Below are positions 1 through 8,231 of a stretch of 64,000 nt of DNA, one piece after another. Made by a program: the position numbers and the translations under genes. Origin of the DNA: JBCBKP01 sp038521625 (GTDB lineage Bacteria > Planctomycetota > Phycisphaerae > Phycisphaerales > UBA1924); NCBI GenBank assembly GCA_038521625.1, contig JBCBKP010000003.1, forward strand, positions 1 to 64,000, written 5' to 3'. How positions within the stretch are numbered: the first letter of the stretch is position 1; each line of letters begins with the position of its first letter. The notes under the pieces were generated by a model. The model was given only the letters and a program-made list of their open reading frames with translations, had not been told where the DNA came from and made no database searches.

Positions 1-42
1 CCAGCTTGGGAAGCTGGCGTTCTACCGCTGAACTACACCCGC
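1..42 (-). tRNA. tRNA-Gly (anticodon CCC), 5' part only
   Basis: Read on the minus strand, the 5' end is at 42. The sequence gives the acceptor strand GCGGGTG, a D-arm containing GTTCAGCGGTAGAAC, and an anticodon stem CCAGC/GCTGG around the loop TTCCCAA. The anticodon is therefore CCC, which reads GGG glycine codons. The variable loop, T-arm and 3' acceptor strand lie outside the window. Confidence 0.88.
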
Positions 43-276
43 GGCATGACGGTAAGTATACGCGACCCGACATGCCCCGACCCCGCGGCCCGACCCGCAG
101 CCCGCAGCCGTGCTCCGGCCGAGCACGCCGGACACGGGCCCGGTGCCCGCTCCGGCTCACCGAACCGCTCCTATGGCGATCTGAGACCGCGGCCGTGCAA
201 GAAAACTGTGACCCTGGCGCAAGTCTCTTCGCCGGGCTTCGACCGGATGGCGGAAGATCCCAGTCAAGGAGCCGTC

Positions 277-1968
277 ATGCCTGCAGCTCGAACCGCCCGC
301 TCGTTGTGCCTCCTCGTTCTCGGCGTTGCCTCGACCAGTTCGTTCGCCCAACCGGCGGACTGTGCCACCGCCGGGTTCATCGATCGTGCCGACATCCGGG
401 GGCTCGGGCTCGCGGAGGTCGACACCCAGGGCGTCGATGTCTCGGTCTACGGCTTCGCCGAGTACCCGGCGACGTGCGTCAGCGATGACACGATCTTCGA
501 GGCCGCCTCGCTCACCAAGCCGGTCGTGGCGTACCTCGTGATGCGACTCGTCGACAAGGGTCGTCTCGGGCTGGACGACGTTCTCATCGAGCGCCTCCCG
601 TCCCTTCCGTTGCCCAAGGACGACCCGCGAAGCGGAGAGGTGACGGTCCGCATGGCCCTCGCCCACTCGACCGGTCTGGACGGCCCGGACGACCGTGAGT
701 TGCGATTCGCGGACGATCCCGGGACGAGATTCGAGTACTACCCCGCCGGATACCGCCTCGTGCAGCGGATCCTCGAGCACATCGAGGGAGAATCGCTCGA
801 GGCGATCGCCCAGCGGGAGGTCTTCGAGCCGCTCGGGATGAGCAGCAGCTCGCTCGTCTTCCGCGAGGATCTGCTGGACCGCGTCGCGACGCGGCACCGC
901 ATGCTGGGCGATGCCTTCCAACGCGACAGAGATCCGGATCGGCCCGCCAACGCCGCCGCGAGCCTGATCACGACGCCCCGCGACTACGGCCTTTTCCTCC
1001 GGGCGATGCTCAACGCCGAGGGGCTCTCCGCGCGATCGCGAGACGCCATGCTCACGCCGCAGATCGACGTGCCCGACACAAGCGGCGCCGTCGCCTGGGG
1101 CGTCGGCTGGGGGCTCGAGCCGGCGCGCGGGACGTTCTTCCACTGGGGAGACGACGGCGCCGCCAAGAGCTTCGCGATCGGCGCACTCGACGAGGACCGC
1201 GCGACCGTGTACTTCGCCAACAGCTACTACGGCATGGCCATCGCCGGAGAGATCTCGGGCAGGCTGATCCCGGGCGAGTCGCCCGCGGTCGAGTGGCTCG
1301 GCTACGCGGCGTGGGATGATCCGAAGCGGCTCGCGCGTCGCGACACGCTCCGGGCGTTCGTCGACGGCGACGCCGACCTCGGGATGGAGACGTTCGAGCG
1401 TTACGGGCGGGAGTACCCAGAGCTGGACATGGAGAATCTGGCGTCGTTCCAGACCTGGGTCCTCGACGGACGCGAGAAGCACGAAGGCCGCGCGAGATTG
1501 CTGGCATGGCAGATCGAGCGGAACCCCGAGAGTGTCGACCTCTATCTCGAGCAGGCACGCTCCCTCCGCGCTCTGGGTGATCTGCCGTCAGCGATGGAAG
1601 CGGTCCGGCGGGCCCGCCCCTTCGCGGGCGAGGACGCCGCGCCGCGGATCGACGCGCGGCTGGCCTGGGTGCAGGACGAGGTGCTGGCCGAGCAAAGCGG
1701 CGGGAACGAGCCGGCACCCGACGCGTCGCTGCTGGCCGGGAGCTACGAGACCTGGCGCGTGTTCAGCGAGGACGACCGCCTGGTCTTCCAGCCCGGCGAG
1801 GGAAGAAAGTACACGCTCCGTTGGATGCACGGCACGACCTTCGCGCTCGAAGAGATCGACTGGTTCCGCCTCCGCTTCGTCATCGAAGACGGCCGAGCAT
1901 CGAGGCTGATCGGCCGGTACTCCGACGGGCGGACCGACGAATCCGAACGGTCCGGCGATCCGGGCTGA
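277..1968 (+). CDS. Secreted serine hydrolase of the class C beta-lactamase/penicillin-binding family
   Basis: A 563-residue protein with an N-terminal signal peptide (hydrophobic stretch around residues 8-23, SFAQ cleavage region), so it acts outside the cytoplasm. The beta-lactamase-type fold is shown by an SLTK motif (SxxK, nucleophile Ser and base Lys), a YYPAG segment at the usual Y-x-N position, and HWGDDG at the usual KTG/HxG position. The family includes esterases, D-aminopeptidases and beta-lactamases. The missing Asn in the second motif argues against calling it a resistance enzyme. The C-terminal ~200 residues (from about 370) look helical, TPR-like, then a lipocalin-like tail. Start chosen at ATG 277 because AAGGAG lies 5 bases upstream and the signal peptide follows directly. 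The frame is open back to 46, but that part is low-complexity. Confidence 0.85.
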   Translation: MPAARTARSLCLLVLGVASTSSFAQPADCATAGFIDRADIRGLGLAEVDTQGVDVSVYGFAEYPATCVSDDTIFEAASLTKPVVAYLVMRLVDKGRLGLDDVLIERLPSLPLPKDDPRSGEVTVRMALAHSTGLDGPDDRELRFADDPGTRFEYYPAGYRLVQRILEHIEGESLEAIAQREVFEPLGMSSSSLVFREDLLDRVATRHRMLGDAFQRDRDPDRPANAAASLITTPRDYGLFLRAMLNAEGLSARSRDAMLTPQIDVPDTSGAVAWGVGWGLEPARGTFFHWGDDGAAKSFAIGALDEDRATVYFANSYYGMAIAGEISGRLIPGESPAVEWLGYAAWDDPKRLARRDTLRAFVDGDADLGMETFERYGREYPELDMENLASFQTWVLDGREKHEGRARLLAWQIERNPESVDLYLEQARSLRALGDLPSAMEAVRRARPFAGEDAAPRIDARLAWVQDEVLAEQSGGNEPAPDASLLAGSYETWRVFSEDDRLVFQPGEGRKYTLRWMHGTTFALEEIDWFRLRFVIEDGRASRLIGRYSDGRTDESERSGDPG

Positions 1969-2007
1969 GTTCTGACGAGATCGTCGGGTCTCCGGGTATC
2001 CTGGAAT

Positions 2008-2033
2008 CCGCCCGCGGCGCACGCGGGCGGTTT
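2008..2033 (+). terminator. Rho-independent-type hairpin after the beta-lactamase-like gene
   Basis: CCGCCCGC pairs perfectly with GCGGGCGG around a 7-base loop and is followed by TTT. It lies 40 bases past the hydrolase stop codon and before the ribosome binding site of the next gene. Confidence 0.6.
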
Positions 2034-2054
2034 GCATTGACGGAGGGCGCCCCC

Positions 2055-2423
2055 ATGCCGACAACCACACCCGAGCACGACGAGCGTGTCGCGAAGCTGA
2101 CCTTCTCATCGGTCTATCCGCACTATGTGACCAAGATCGAGAAGAAGGGCCGCACCAAGGAAGAGCTCCACCGTGTCATCGGCTGGCTGACCGGGTTCGA
2201 CGCCGAGCAGCTGCAGCAGCACATCGACGGCGAGACGACGTTCGCCGAGTTCTTCGAGCAGGCGTCGCTCAACCCCAACGCGGAACTGATCACGGGCGTC
2301 ATCTGCGGCTACCGGGTCGAAGACATCGAGAACCCGCTCACGCGACAGGCCCGGTACCTCGACAAGCTCGTGGATGAACTGGCCAAGGGGAAGAAGATGG
2401 AGAAGATCCTCCGCGCCCGGTAG
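2055..2423 (+). CDS. DUF2200 family protein
   Basis: A 122-residue soluble protein matching the DUF2200 family along its length. It has a KIEKKGRTKEE segment, an RVIGWLTGF segment, FFEQASLNPN, a GVICGYRVEDIE core and the C-terminal LDKLVDELAKGKKMEKIL. The family is small and cytoplasmic; its members have no known reaction and usually stand alone, as here. ATG 2055 gives the usual family length; the upstream sequence GGAGGGCG serves as the ribosome binding site. Recognition is by remembered family consensus, so the assignment is firm but the function is unknown. Confidence 0.85.
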   Translation: MPTTTPEHDERVAKLTFSSVYPHYVTKIEKKGRTKEELHRVIGWLTGFDAEQLQQHIDGETTFAEFFEQASLNPNAELITGVICGYRVEDIENPLTRQARYLDKLVDELAKGKKMEKILRAR

Positions 2424-2597
2424 AGACCGCCGGTCGTCTCTGAGCGTGTCGAGACCTCGGCACGGTGGTGCGGGTGCGCTCGATGGCCGCGTCCTCGTCG
2501 CGCACCCCTCGACCAACTACGCCGTCCCAGAGGCGAGCGATGGCGCTCTCCCGCGGCTCCGATGAGTTCGAGCGAGAGCACGCCCCATGCGGCACAC

Positions 2598-2996
2598 TCA
2601 CGAGGACTCAGGATCTCCGCTCGGATCGTGGCCCGCGCAGAGCGCGACCGCGATCAGGCCGAGCAGCACCTCGAGCGCCGCATAGACCACCAGCAGCCAG
2701 TGCGGCATGCCGTCCATGACGAAACTCAGCACGCGTCCGGCGGCGAGCCCGAGCATGAAGACCGCGCAAGCGATCAGCGCCGGACGCGCCATCGAGCTCT
2801 TGAACGCACCCCACAGCCAGAGCGCGACCATCGCGAGCTAGAGCCCCATCACGGCGCGCATGATGTGCGAGAGGTCGGTCGTATCGACCGTGATGCCGAA
2901 CAGTGCGTCCCGCGTGGCCGCGGGATCGGCGCCGTACACGAGCGCGATCGGCACCAGACCGACCGCGCAGAAGATCAGGAACGCACGTGTCTTCAT
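2598..2996 (-). pseudogene. DUF4345-type membrane protein interrupted by an in-frame TAG
   Basis: The first part (MKTRAFLIF..., from ATG 2996) ends at a TAG codon at 2840-2838. The same frame continues without further stops to 2598. Together the halves give a ~132-residue protein with four hydrophobic segments, the architecture of DUF4345 proteins. The junction reads RAVMGL-stop-LAMVALW; the family normally has a tyrosine or similar residue there, and TAC to TAG would be one base change. It is most simply a recent nonsense mutation. A sequencing error, or translation restarting at ATG 2831, are the alternatives. No partner operon; convergent with the DUF2200 gene. Confidence 0.72.
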
Positions 2997-3113
2997 GACG
3001 ACATGATCATATCGGAGCTGTCGCGCCTCGAGAATCATCGATCGCCGCCGCGCTCGAACGATCGGCGCGTATGCGCGTGCGTTGAGCGAAGCTCATTCCA
3101 TAGCTCTCACTCG

Positions 3114-3605
3114 CTAGGTCACGCGCGACGACGTCCACTCGACGAGCGCATCTCTGATCACCGCGGGGACTTCCCGAGCGACGTCGGCGAGCACGTCCGC
3201 CAGCGTGAGCCCGGACAGCTCCCGTCTCCAAGCGCTCTCCGCCCGATGCATGGCCTCCGCGAGCAAGCAGGGCTTGACGAAGTGCCGTGACTTGATCCGG
3301 CTGCATGGCCCGCGTCTCCGGATCTCCTGGCAGCGGAATGCCGGCTCGCCCCCCTCGATCGCGTCGATGACATCGAGCAGCGAGATCGAAGATGCAGCGC
3401 GGGCGAGGCAGTAGCCGCCCGCGCGCCCGGGCACGCTGTCGACCAACCCGGCAGTGGCCATGGACTGCAACGCCTTCGCGAGATACTGCGGCGGGACCTC
3501 GTACAGCTCGGCGAGTGCTGCGCCAGAGAGCCGCTGTCCTTTGCCGAGTCCCGCGAGCGTGAGCGCACAATGCAGCGCCCACTCGACGCGGTTGCCGTGC
3601 CGCAT
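3114..3605 (-). CDS. Rrf2-family transcriptional regulator
   Basis: A 163-residue protein. Residues 1-65 form a winged helix (ALHCALTLAGL...PPQYLAKALQSMATAGLV..PGRAGGY), typical of Rrf2 proteins such as IscR, NsrR and CymR. The middle has three cysteines (FRC...GPC...KPC), spaced 8 and 11 residues apart, where relatives bind an Fe-S cluster or sense thiol stress. The C-terminus (TLADVLADV) is also typical. Its ATG overlaps the stop codon of the upstream AhpD-like gene (TGATG), so the two are co-translated. It probably senses a redox signal and controls its own operon, but the ligand is inferred, not seen. Confidence 0.88.
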   Translation of the reverse strand: MRHGNRVEWALHCALTLAGLGKGQRLSGAALAELYEVPPQYLAKALQSMATAGLVDSVPGRAGGYCLARAASSISLLDVIDAIEGGEPAFRCQEIRRRGPCSRIKSRHFVKPCLLAEAMHRAESAWRRELSGLTLADVLADVAREVPAVIRDALVEWTSSRVT

Positions 3606-4099
3606 CACCGCAGCCCGGCCGCGCTCAGGCCGAGGTGGACATCGAGCGAACCGGGGACGGGGCGGAACGCCACGTTCAATCGGTTCCACGCGTTGATGAC
3701 CGAGATCACCAACGTCAGGTCCACAAGCTCGGACTCGCTGAACTGCGATCTGGCCTGCTCGAATGGCTCGTCCGGAACCCCCGAATCGTCGATCCGCGTG
3801 AGCGCCTCCGTCCAGGCCAGGGCGGCCCGCTCGCGATCGGTGAACAGCGGCGACTCTCGCCACGCGGGCAGGGCGTACAGCCGCAGCTCTCGCTCCCCGT
3901 GGAGCTTGGCGCTCTTGGAATGCATGTCGATGCAGAACGCGCACCCGTTGAGCTGCGACGCACGGATCTCGACGAGGTCAAGCAGCGTGGCCTCGAGTCC
4001 GGCGGCATGCAGATCGACCGAAAGCCGCTCGAGCTGCATCAGACGCTCGGTCGAGTAGCCGTGGTAATCGAGGCGGGGCGTGGTTGCGGTGTCGGTCAT
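3605..4099 (-). CDS. AhpD-like carboxymuconolactone decarboxylase family protein
   Basis: A 164-residue alkylhydroperoxidase-like protein. The signature is LNGCAFCIDMHSKSA, with the CxxC pair and the following histidine that in AhpD form the redox-active centre. The rest (ERELRLYALPAWRESPLFTDRERAALAW) follows the long AhpD/YnjF subfamily. It probably reduces peroxides or a quinone-like compound using thiols. It is first in a two-gene operon with the Rrf2 regulator, which supports a redox-stress role. A second, shorter family member lies at 15432. Start ATG 4099 is preceded by GAAAGG on the coding strand. Confidence 0.85.
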   Translation of the reverse strand: MTDTATTPRLDYHGYSTERLMQLERLSVDLHAAGLEATLLDLVEIRASQLNGCAFCIDMHSKSAKLHGERELRLYALPAWRESPLFTDRERAALAWTEALTRIDDSGVPDEPFEQARSQFSESELVDLTLVISVINAWNRLNVAFRPVPGSLDVHLGLSAAGLR

Positions 4100-4120
4100 C
4101 GCCGGCCTTTCAGTGGGGGG

Positions 4121-4143
4121 GTATATCCGGATAATTTATATCC
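4121..4143. promoter_or_regulatory. AT-rich palindromic promoter/operator upstream of the AhpD-Rrf2 operon
   Basis: Within otherwise GC-rich DNA, 22-44 bases upstream of ATG 4099, lies an AT-rich block with a perfect 10-bp palindrome TATCCGGATA (4124-4133) and a second GGATAT half (coding strand). It is a plausible binding site for the Rrf2 regulator encoded in the same operon. The -10 element probably overlaps it. Confidence 0.4.
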
Positions 4144-4208
4144 ATGATACCGCCGGCGACAACGATGTCCAGCGCGAGAACGTTCCCGGGGCGCCACCGG
4201 ATCGACCC

Positions 4209-4226
4209 GCCCGGCGCCCTCCGGGC
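4209..4226 (-). terminator. Hairpin downstream of the kinase gene
   Basis: GCCCGG and CCGGGC (6-bp stem, 6-base loop) begin 14 bases after the kinase stop codon. There is no T-run, so it is only a candidate terminator. Confidence 0.35.
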
Positions 4227-4239
4227 AGGCCCCGGCCGA

Positions 4240-7200
4240 TCACCCGCCCCCGTCGTCCGCCTCCCAGACCCGCACGCAGCCGTCGCTGCCCGCGCTCACG
4301 AGCCGATCGCCGTCGGGCGTGAACGCGACGTCCATGACGACGCCCACGTGACCGCGGAGCCGGAGCACGCAGCTCCCGCTGTCCGTGTCCCAGAGCCGGA
4401 TCTCGCCCTCCCAGGCGCTCGACGCCAGGCGCGACGCGTCGGCGTTGAACGCCAGGCCCTTGATCAGCCCGCCGTGCCCGAGCATCTCTCGCAGCATCCG
4501 CCCGCTCTCCGGATCCCAGACCCGCACGACCGCGTCGTTCCCTCCCGAGGCCAGCATGCCGCCGTCAGGCGACCAGGCGAGATCGCCGATCGTGTCGTCG
4601 TGACCCGCGAACGTCCGGATCTCTCGGAAACGCCCCGACTCGGGCCTCAGGATCGTGATCGTGCCGTCTTCGGCCGCGATCGCGATGCGCCCGCTCGGAG
4701 CATGGCACGCGACCGCCGAGTGCGCCGCCGCGGACAGCGGCGTCGGCCCGCCCGGGTCGGTCTCCCCGCCCGCCAGCGAGGCGAACGCGCCGCCGGCTCC
4801 GACTCCGATGATCGTCCCGTCGCCGCACCACGCGGTGTGGAAGGCGGGCACGCCGATGTCGGAGACATGGATCGACCCGCCGTCGGGCACCGACCAGACC
4901 CGCACCGTCCCGTCAAAGCAAGCCGCCGCCAGCCGAGAGCCAGAGCGATCGAAGTCGAGCCGGTAGACACGGTCCGAGCCGGTCTGCCACCGGCCGATCG
5001 GGACGCCATCTCCAGCGCGCCAGAGGGTGACGCCGCCCCCCCGAGTGGCCGCCGCGATCCAGCGGCCGTCGGGGGAGGCCGCGACCGCGTCCGCGCTCTC
5101 ACCGTGGTGCGCGAGAACGTACGCGCCGCTCGTCGCCTCCAGGCCCCAGGTCTTGATCGAGTCGTACGACCAGGTGACCACACGCCCGTTCTCGGAGGAC
5201 TCGGGCATGAACGCCGCCCCGAGGGCGTCGGACTGCCCCAGCACGCGGCGGGCCAGCATTCTGTCGCGCGTGTGCCGAAACTCGATCGATGTCGGCGTCA
5301 CGATCGCGAGCAGGCCGTCCCGCTCGGAGTGCGCGATGCCGCGGATCAGGTCCCCGTCGACCCGCCGGACGTCGACCTGCCCGCCGTCGGCGTCCCAGGT
5401 CTTCAGCACCGCGTCCCACCCGGCCGAGAAGATCCGAGAGCCGTCGCCCGCGATCGCCAGCCCGGAGACGCGATCGTCGTGCGCATCGGGCAGCACGAAG
5501 ACGCGCTCCCGCCGGCCGAGATCCCACAGCTCGATCGTCCCGTCGCTTCGCCCGACCGCGAGAGCATCCCCTCGGGCCGACAGCGAGAGCGCGGTGATCC
5601 AAGCCCCCCGCTCGGAGAGAACGTGCCGCACCACGCCGGTCTCCGGGTCTCGGATCACGAGGGCGCCGAGGGACGACCCGGTCACGAGCCCGGCGCGGCC
5701 CCGGAGCATCAGGACCAGCTTGACGCGTTCATCGGCCGGGATCACGAGCTCGCGCTCGCCCGTACGGGCGTCGATCACGAACGCCGGGCTGATCGACCGG
5801 GTCGCGACCGCGAGCAGCCGCCCGTCGTCGGAGAAAGAAAGGCTCTCGACGAAATCCGCCTCGATCGCGTGCTCCGCCACCCGCACGCGGCGGGCGAGGT
5901 CCCAGACCTCGATGACGCCACGGCTCGTCCCGTTCGCGAACGTTGTCCCGTCGGGCGAGAGAGCGCCCGCGACGAAAGGAGAGCCGGGCAACGTCGCGAC
6001 GCTCTCGTCGGAGCGCGCCACGAGGTGACGCCACTCCCAGCCTCGGAGGTCGGGGGGGCAGCTCTCGAGCAGGCGGTGGAGCTCGTCCGTCCGCGATCGT
6101 GCCAGCTCGTTCTCGGCGAGCGCGATCGTCTGGAGGTAGCCCGTACGCCGCAGCGCTTCGGCGCTCCGCTCCGAGCGGCTGTAGAGCACCGCCAGCGCGA
6201 GCGCCGAGCCGGTGACGAAGAGCGCGACCGCGCCGACCAGCGCGGCCATCGTGCGGTGCCGGCGGACGGTCTTCTTCAGCACGTACCACTTGCGGTGGCG
6301 CTTGGCCTCCACCGGCTCGCCGGCGACGTACCGCCGGAGGTCCTCCGCGAGATCGCGGACCGACTGGTACCGGTGATCCGGGTCCTTCTCGAGCGCTCGC
6401 ATGACGACCGCGTTGAGGTCGTCGTCGTGGACTCGGGTCAGACGCCGCGGCGGGACCTCCGTAATCACCCGCGGAATCTCCATCAGGGATGTCGACTTGA
6501 AGTCGTAGGGCAGCTCGCTCGTGAGCATCTCGTAGAGGACCACCCCGAGCGCGTAGACATCGCTCCGCACATCGACCTCGTACGAATCGCCCGCGCACTG
6601 CTCCGGGCTCATGTACCTCAGTGTGCCGACGATCTCGTGCGCCGCCGTCTGGAGCGATGTGACCGCGAGGTCCGACTCGGTTGTTCTCGCCACCCCGAAG
6701 TCGATGACCTTCGGGCGCCCGTCCGAACCGTCGACCAGAATGTTCCCGGGCTTCAGATCTCGGTGGATGATCCCACGCTGATGGCCGTACTGGACCGCGT
6801 CGCAGACGAGCAGGAAGAGATCGATCCGACCAGGCACCGGCATCGCCGCGGAGTCGACATACCGCGTGATCGTGCTGGCGTCGCCGACGAGCTCCATCGC
6901 GAAGAACGGGATCTCGACGGCACCGTCGCGGTGCGTGCCCGCCTCGAAGACCCGAGCGATGTTCGGATGATCCATGTGCGCGAGCAGCTCCGCCTCGCGC
7001 ACGAAGCGGTCGACGGCCCGCCGGGTCGGCACCGCGGAGTGGAGGAGCTTGAGCGCGACGCGCCGCCGAGGCCGGTCCTGCTCCGCCTCGTAGACGGTCC
7101 CCATCCCGCCGTGACCGAGCTGTTCCACGATGCTGTAGTTCCCGATCCGATACCCGCGCGGCAGCGAGTCCGCGAACGCGATCGGCGCGGCCCGCTCGGC

Positions 7201-7455
7201 AGGTTCGACGAAGAACTCCGTGCCGTCGTCGAGTGAGGACAGCAGCTTCTCGACCTCGAGTCGCACCTCCGGATCGGACTCGAGCTCGGCGAGCCGGCGC
7301 AGGCGGTCTTCCGCCGGAATATCGCCGACCTCGTCGAAAAGCTCGCGCGCACGCCGCCAGAACCCCGGATCCGCCCGGCGCTCAGCCACGCCGCCGTCCC
7401 CGCGCGACGGCCGGCCGCTCGGCCGGCGCAACTCGAGTTGAACGGTCGTGGCCAT
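4240..7455 (-). CDS. Membrane-anchored Ser/Thr protein kinase with C-terminal WD40 repeats
   Basis: A 1071-residue protein. The Hanks-type kinase domain spans about residues 105-380: glycine loop GHGGMGTVYEAE, catalytic Lys in VALKLL (about 136), HRDLKPGN at 231, DFG at 253, and YMSPEQ. All catalytic residues are present. One transmembrane helix follows at about 403-425. After an RGWEWRHL linker come many WD40 repeats (about 485-1071); at least eight are clear, enough for one or two propellers. This kinase-TM-WD40 layout is widespread in Planctomycetota. The propellers would lie outside the membrane as the sensing or docking part. The substrate is unknown. Start: ATG with GGAGGTGAG 11 bases upstream. 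Confidence 0.93.
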   Translation of the reverse strand: MATTVQLELRRPSGRPSRGDGGVAERRADPGFWRRARELFDEVGDIPAEDRLRRLAELESDPEVRLEVEKLLSSLDDGTEFFVEPAERAAPIAFADSLPRGYRIGNYSIVEQLGHGGMGTVYEAEQDRPRRRVALKLLHSAVPTRRAVDRFVREAELLAHMDHPNIARVFEAGTHRDGAVEIPFFAMELVGDASTITRYVDSAAMPVPGRIDLFLLVCDAVQYGHQRGIIHRDLKPGNILVDGSDGRPKVIDFGVARTTESDLAVTSLQTAAHEIVGTLRYMSPEQCAGDSYEVDVRSDVYALGVVLYEMLTSELPYDFKSTSLMEIPRVITEVPPRRLTRVHDDDLNAVVMRALEKDPDHRYQSVRDLAEDLRRYVAGEPVEAKRHRKWYVLKKTVRRHRTMAALVGAVALFVTGSALALAVLYSRSERSAEALRRTGYLQTIALAENELARSRTDELHRLLESCPPDLRGWEWRHLVARSDESVATLPGSPFVAGALSPDGTTFANGTSRGVIEVWDLARRVRVAEHAIEADFVESLSFSDDGRLLAVATRSISPAFVIDARTGERELVIPADERVKLVLMLRGRAGLVTGSSLGALVIRDPETGVVRHVLSERGAWITALSLSARGDALAVGRSDGTIELWDLGRRERVFVLPDAHDDRVSGLAIAGDGSRIFSAGWDAVLKTWDADGGQVDVRRVDGDLIRGIAHSERDGLLAIVTPTSIEFRHTRDRMLARRVLGQSDALGAAFMPESSENGRVVTWSYDSIKTWGLEATSGAYVLAHHGESADAVAASPDGRWIAAATRGGGVTLWRAGDGVPIGRWQTGSDRVYRLDFDRSGSRLAAACFDGTVRVWSVPDGGSIHVSDIGVPAFHTAWCGDGTIIGVGAGGAFASLAGGETDPGGPTPLSAAAHSAVACHAPSGRIAIAAEDGTITILRPESGRFREIRTFAGHDDTIGDLAWSPDGGMLASGGNDAVVRVWDPESGRMLREMLGHGGLIKGLAFNADASRLASSAWEGEIRLWDTDSGSCVLRLRGHVGVVMDVAFTPDGDRLVSAGSDGCVRVWEADDGGG

Positions 7456-7515
7456 GCACGCGGGCGGCTCACCTCCGAAACGGGCCCGGCAGAGGTCGGT
7501 GAGTCCAGAGTATCA

Positions 7516-7544
7516 CGAGCGACCGGGCCGGCAGGCGTCGCTCG
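7516..7544 (-). terminator. Hairpin between CPBP protease and kinase genes
   Basis: CGAGCGAC pairs with GTCGCTCG (8 bp, 13-base loop) starting 10 bases after the stop codon of the CPBP gene on the minus strand. It probably ends or attenuates that transcript before the kinase gene. No T-run. Confidence 0.42.
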
Positions 7545-7553
7545 GGGGAGTGA

Positions 7554-8231
7554 TCAGTCCCGCCCGATACCGAAGGCCGCGCCGACCAGCGCCATCGCAT
7601 CGACGAACAGGTGCCCGACGATGTTCATCGTCAGATCACGGCTCTTGTAGTACCACCAGGTGAACAGGAACCCGCCCGTCCCGACCATCAGCACCTTGTC
7701 CCAGCCGTCCTTGATGTGCATCAGGCTGAACGCGACGTGGGGCAGCAGCAGGGCCGGCCAGGGAGATCTGAACATCCGCAGCAGCCGCTCCATCGCGTAG
7801 CCGCGGTAGATGACCTCCTCGCAGACCCCCGCGGTGATCAGCGCGAGCGGGCCGTACCAGATGAAGAAGCCGCTCGTCGGACCCATCCCCATCGACGGAT
7901 CCCGAAGCCAGCCCACCGCCAGCGTCCAGACGACGAGGGCCACCATGACGAACCCGCCGAGGCCGAGCCCGCCGCCGAGAGTCTCGCCGGTGATCTTCTC
8001 GAATCCCATCGAGGAGAGCGGCAGCCGCTCCCAGAAGAGCACGATCGCCACGAGGACGATCGTGAACGCCCAGTCGATCCCCTGCTGCGCGAGGTTCCGG
8101 AGCACGAATCCGTCCGGGAGCAGCGGGCCCAGGATGGGCGGATACCAGACCACCGTGGTCAGCACCAGCGCGACGGCGAGCCCAACGATCCTGGGCAGTG
8201 TCCGAGAACGGCCTTCGACGACGTCGGTCAC
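7554..8231 (-). CDS. CPBP family intramembrane metalloprotease
   Basis: A 225-residue membrane protein with about six hydrophobic segments. The CPBP (CAAX protease and bacteriocin-processing) motifs are present: EEVIYRG (catalytic glutamate pair and Arg), HVAFSLMH, and NIVGHLFVDA with the third His. It probably cleaves membrane or prenylated substrates; in bacteria the substrate is usually unknown. GTG start at 8231 overlaps the previous stop (GTGA), so it is co-translated with the secreted protein upstream. Confidence 0.88.
   Translation of the reverse strand: MTDVVEGRSRTLPRIVGLAVALVLTTVVWYPPILGPLLPDGFVLRNLAQQGIDWAFTIVLVAIVLFWERLPLSSMGFEKITGETLGGGLGLGGFVMVALVVWTLAVGWLRDPSMGMGPTSGFFIWYGPLALITAGVCEEVIYRGYAMERLLRMFRSPWPALLLPHVAFSLMHIKDGWDKVLMVGTGGFLFTWWYYKSRDLTMNIVGHLFVDAMALVGAAFGIGRD

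Noticed and set aside
277..1968. Annotation as a true beta-lactamase resistance gene
   Set aside because: SxxK is present, but the usual Y-x-N and KTG motifs are altered and an extra C-terminal region is present; esterase or peptidase activity is as likely.
4144..7236. A 1030-codon open frame on the plus strand, opposite the kinase-WD40 gene
   Set aside because: Its product is Arg/Pro/His-rich with no domains; it arises because the kinase gene has G/C in nearly all third positions.
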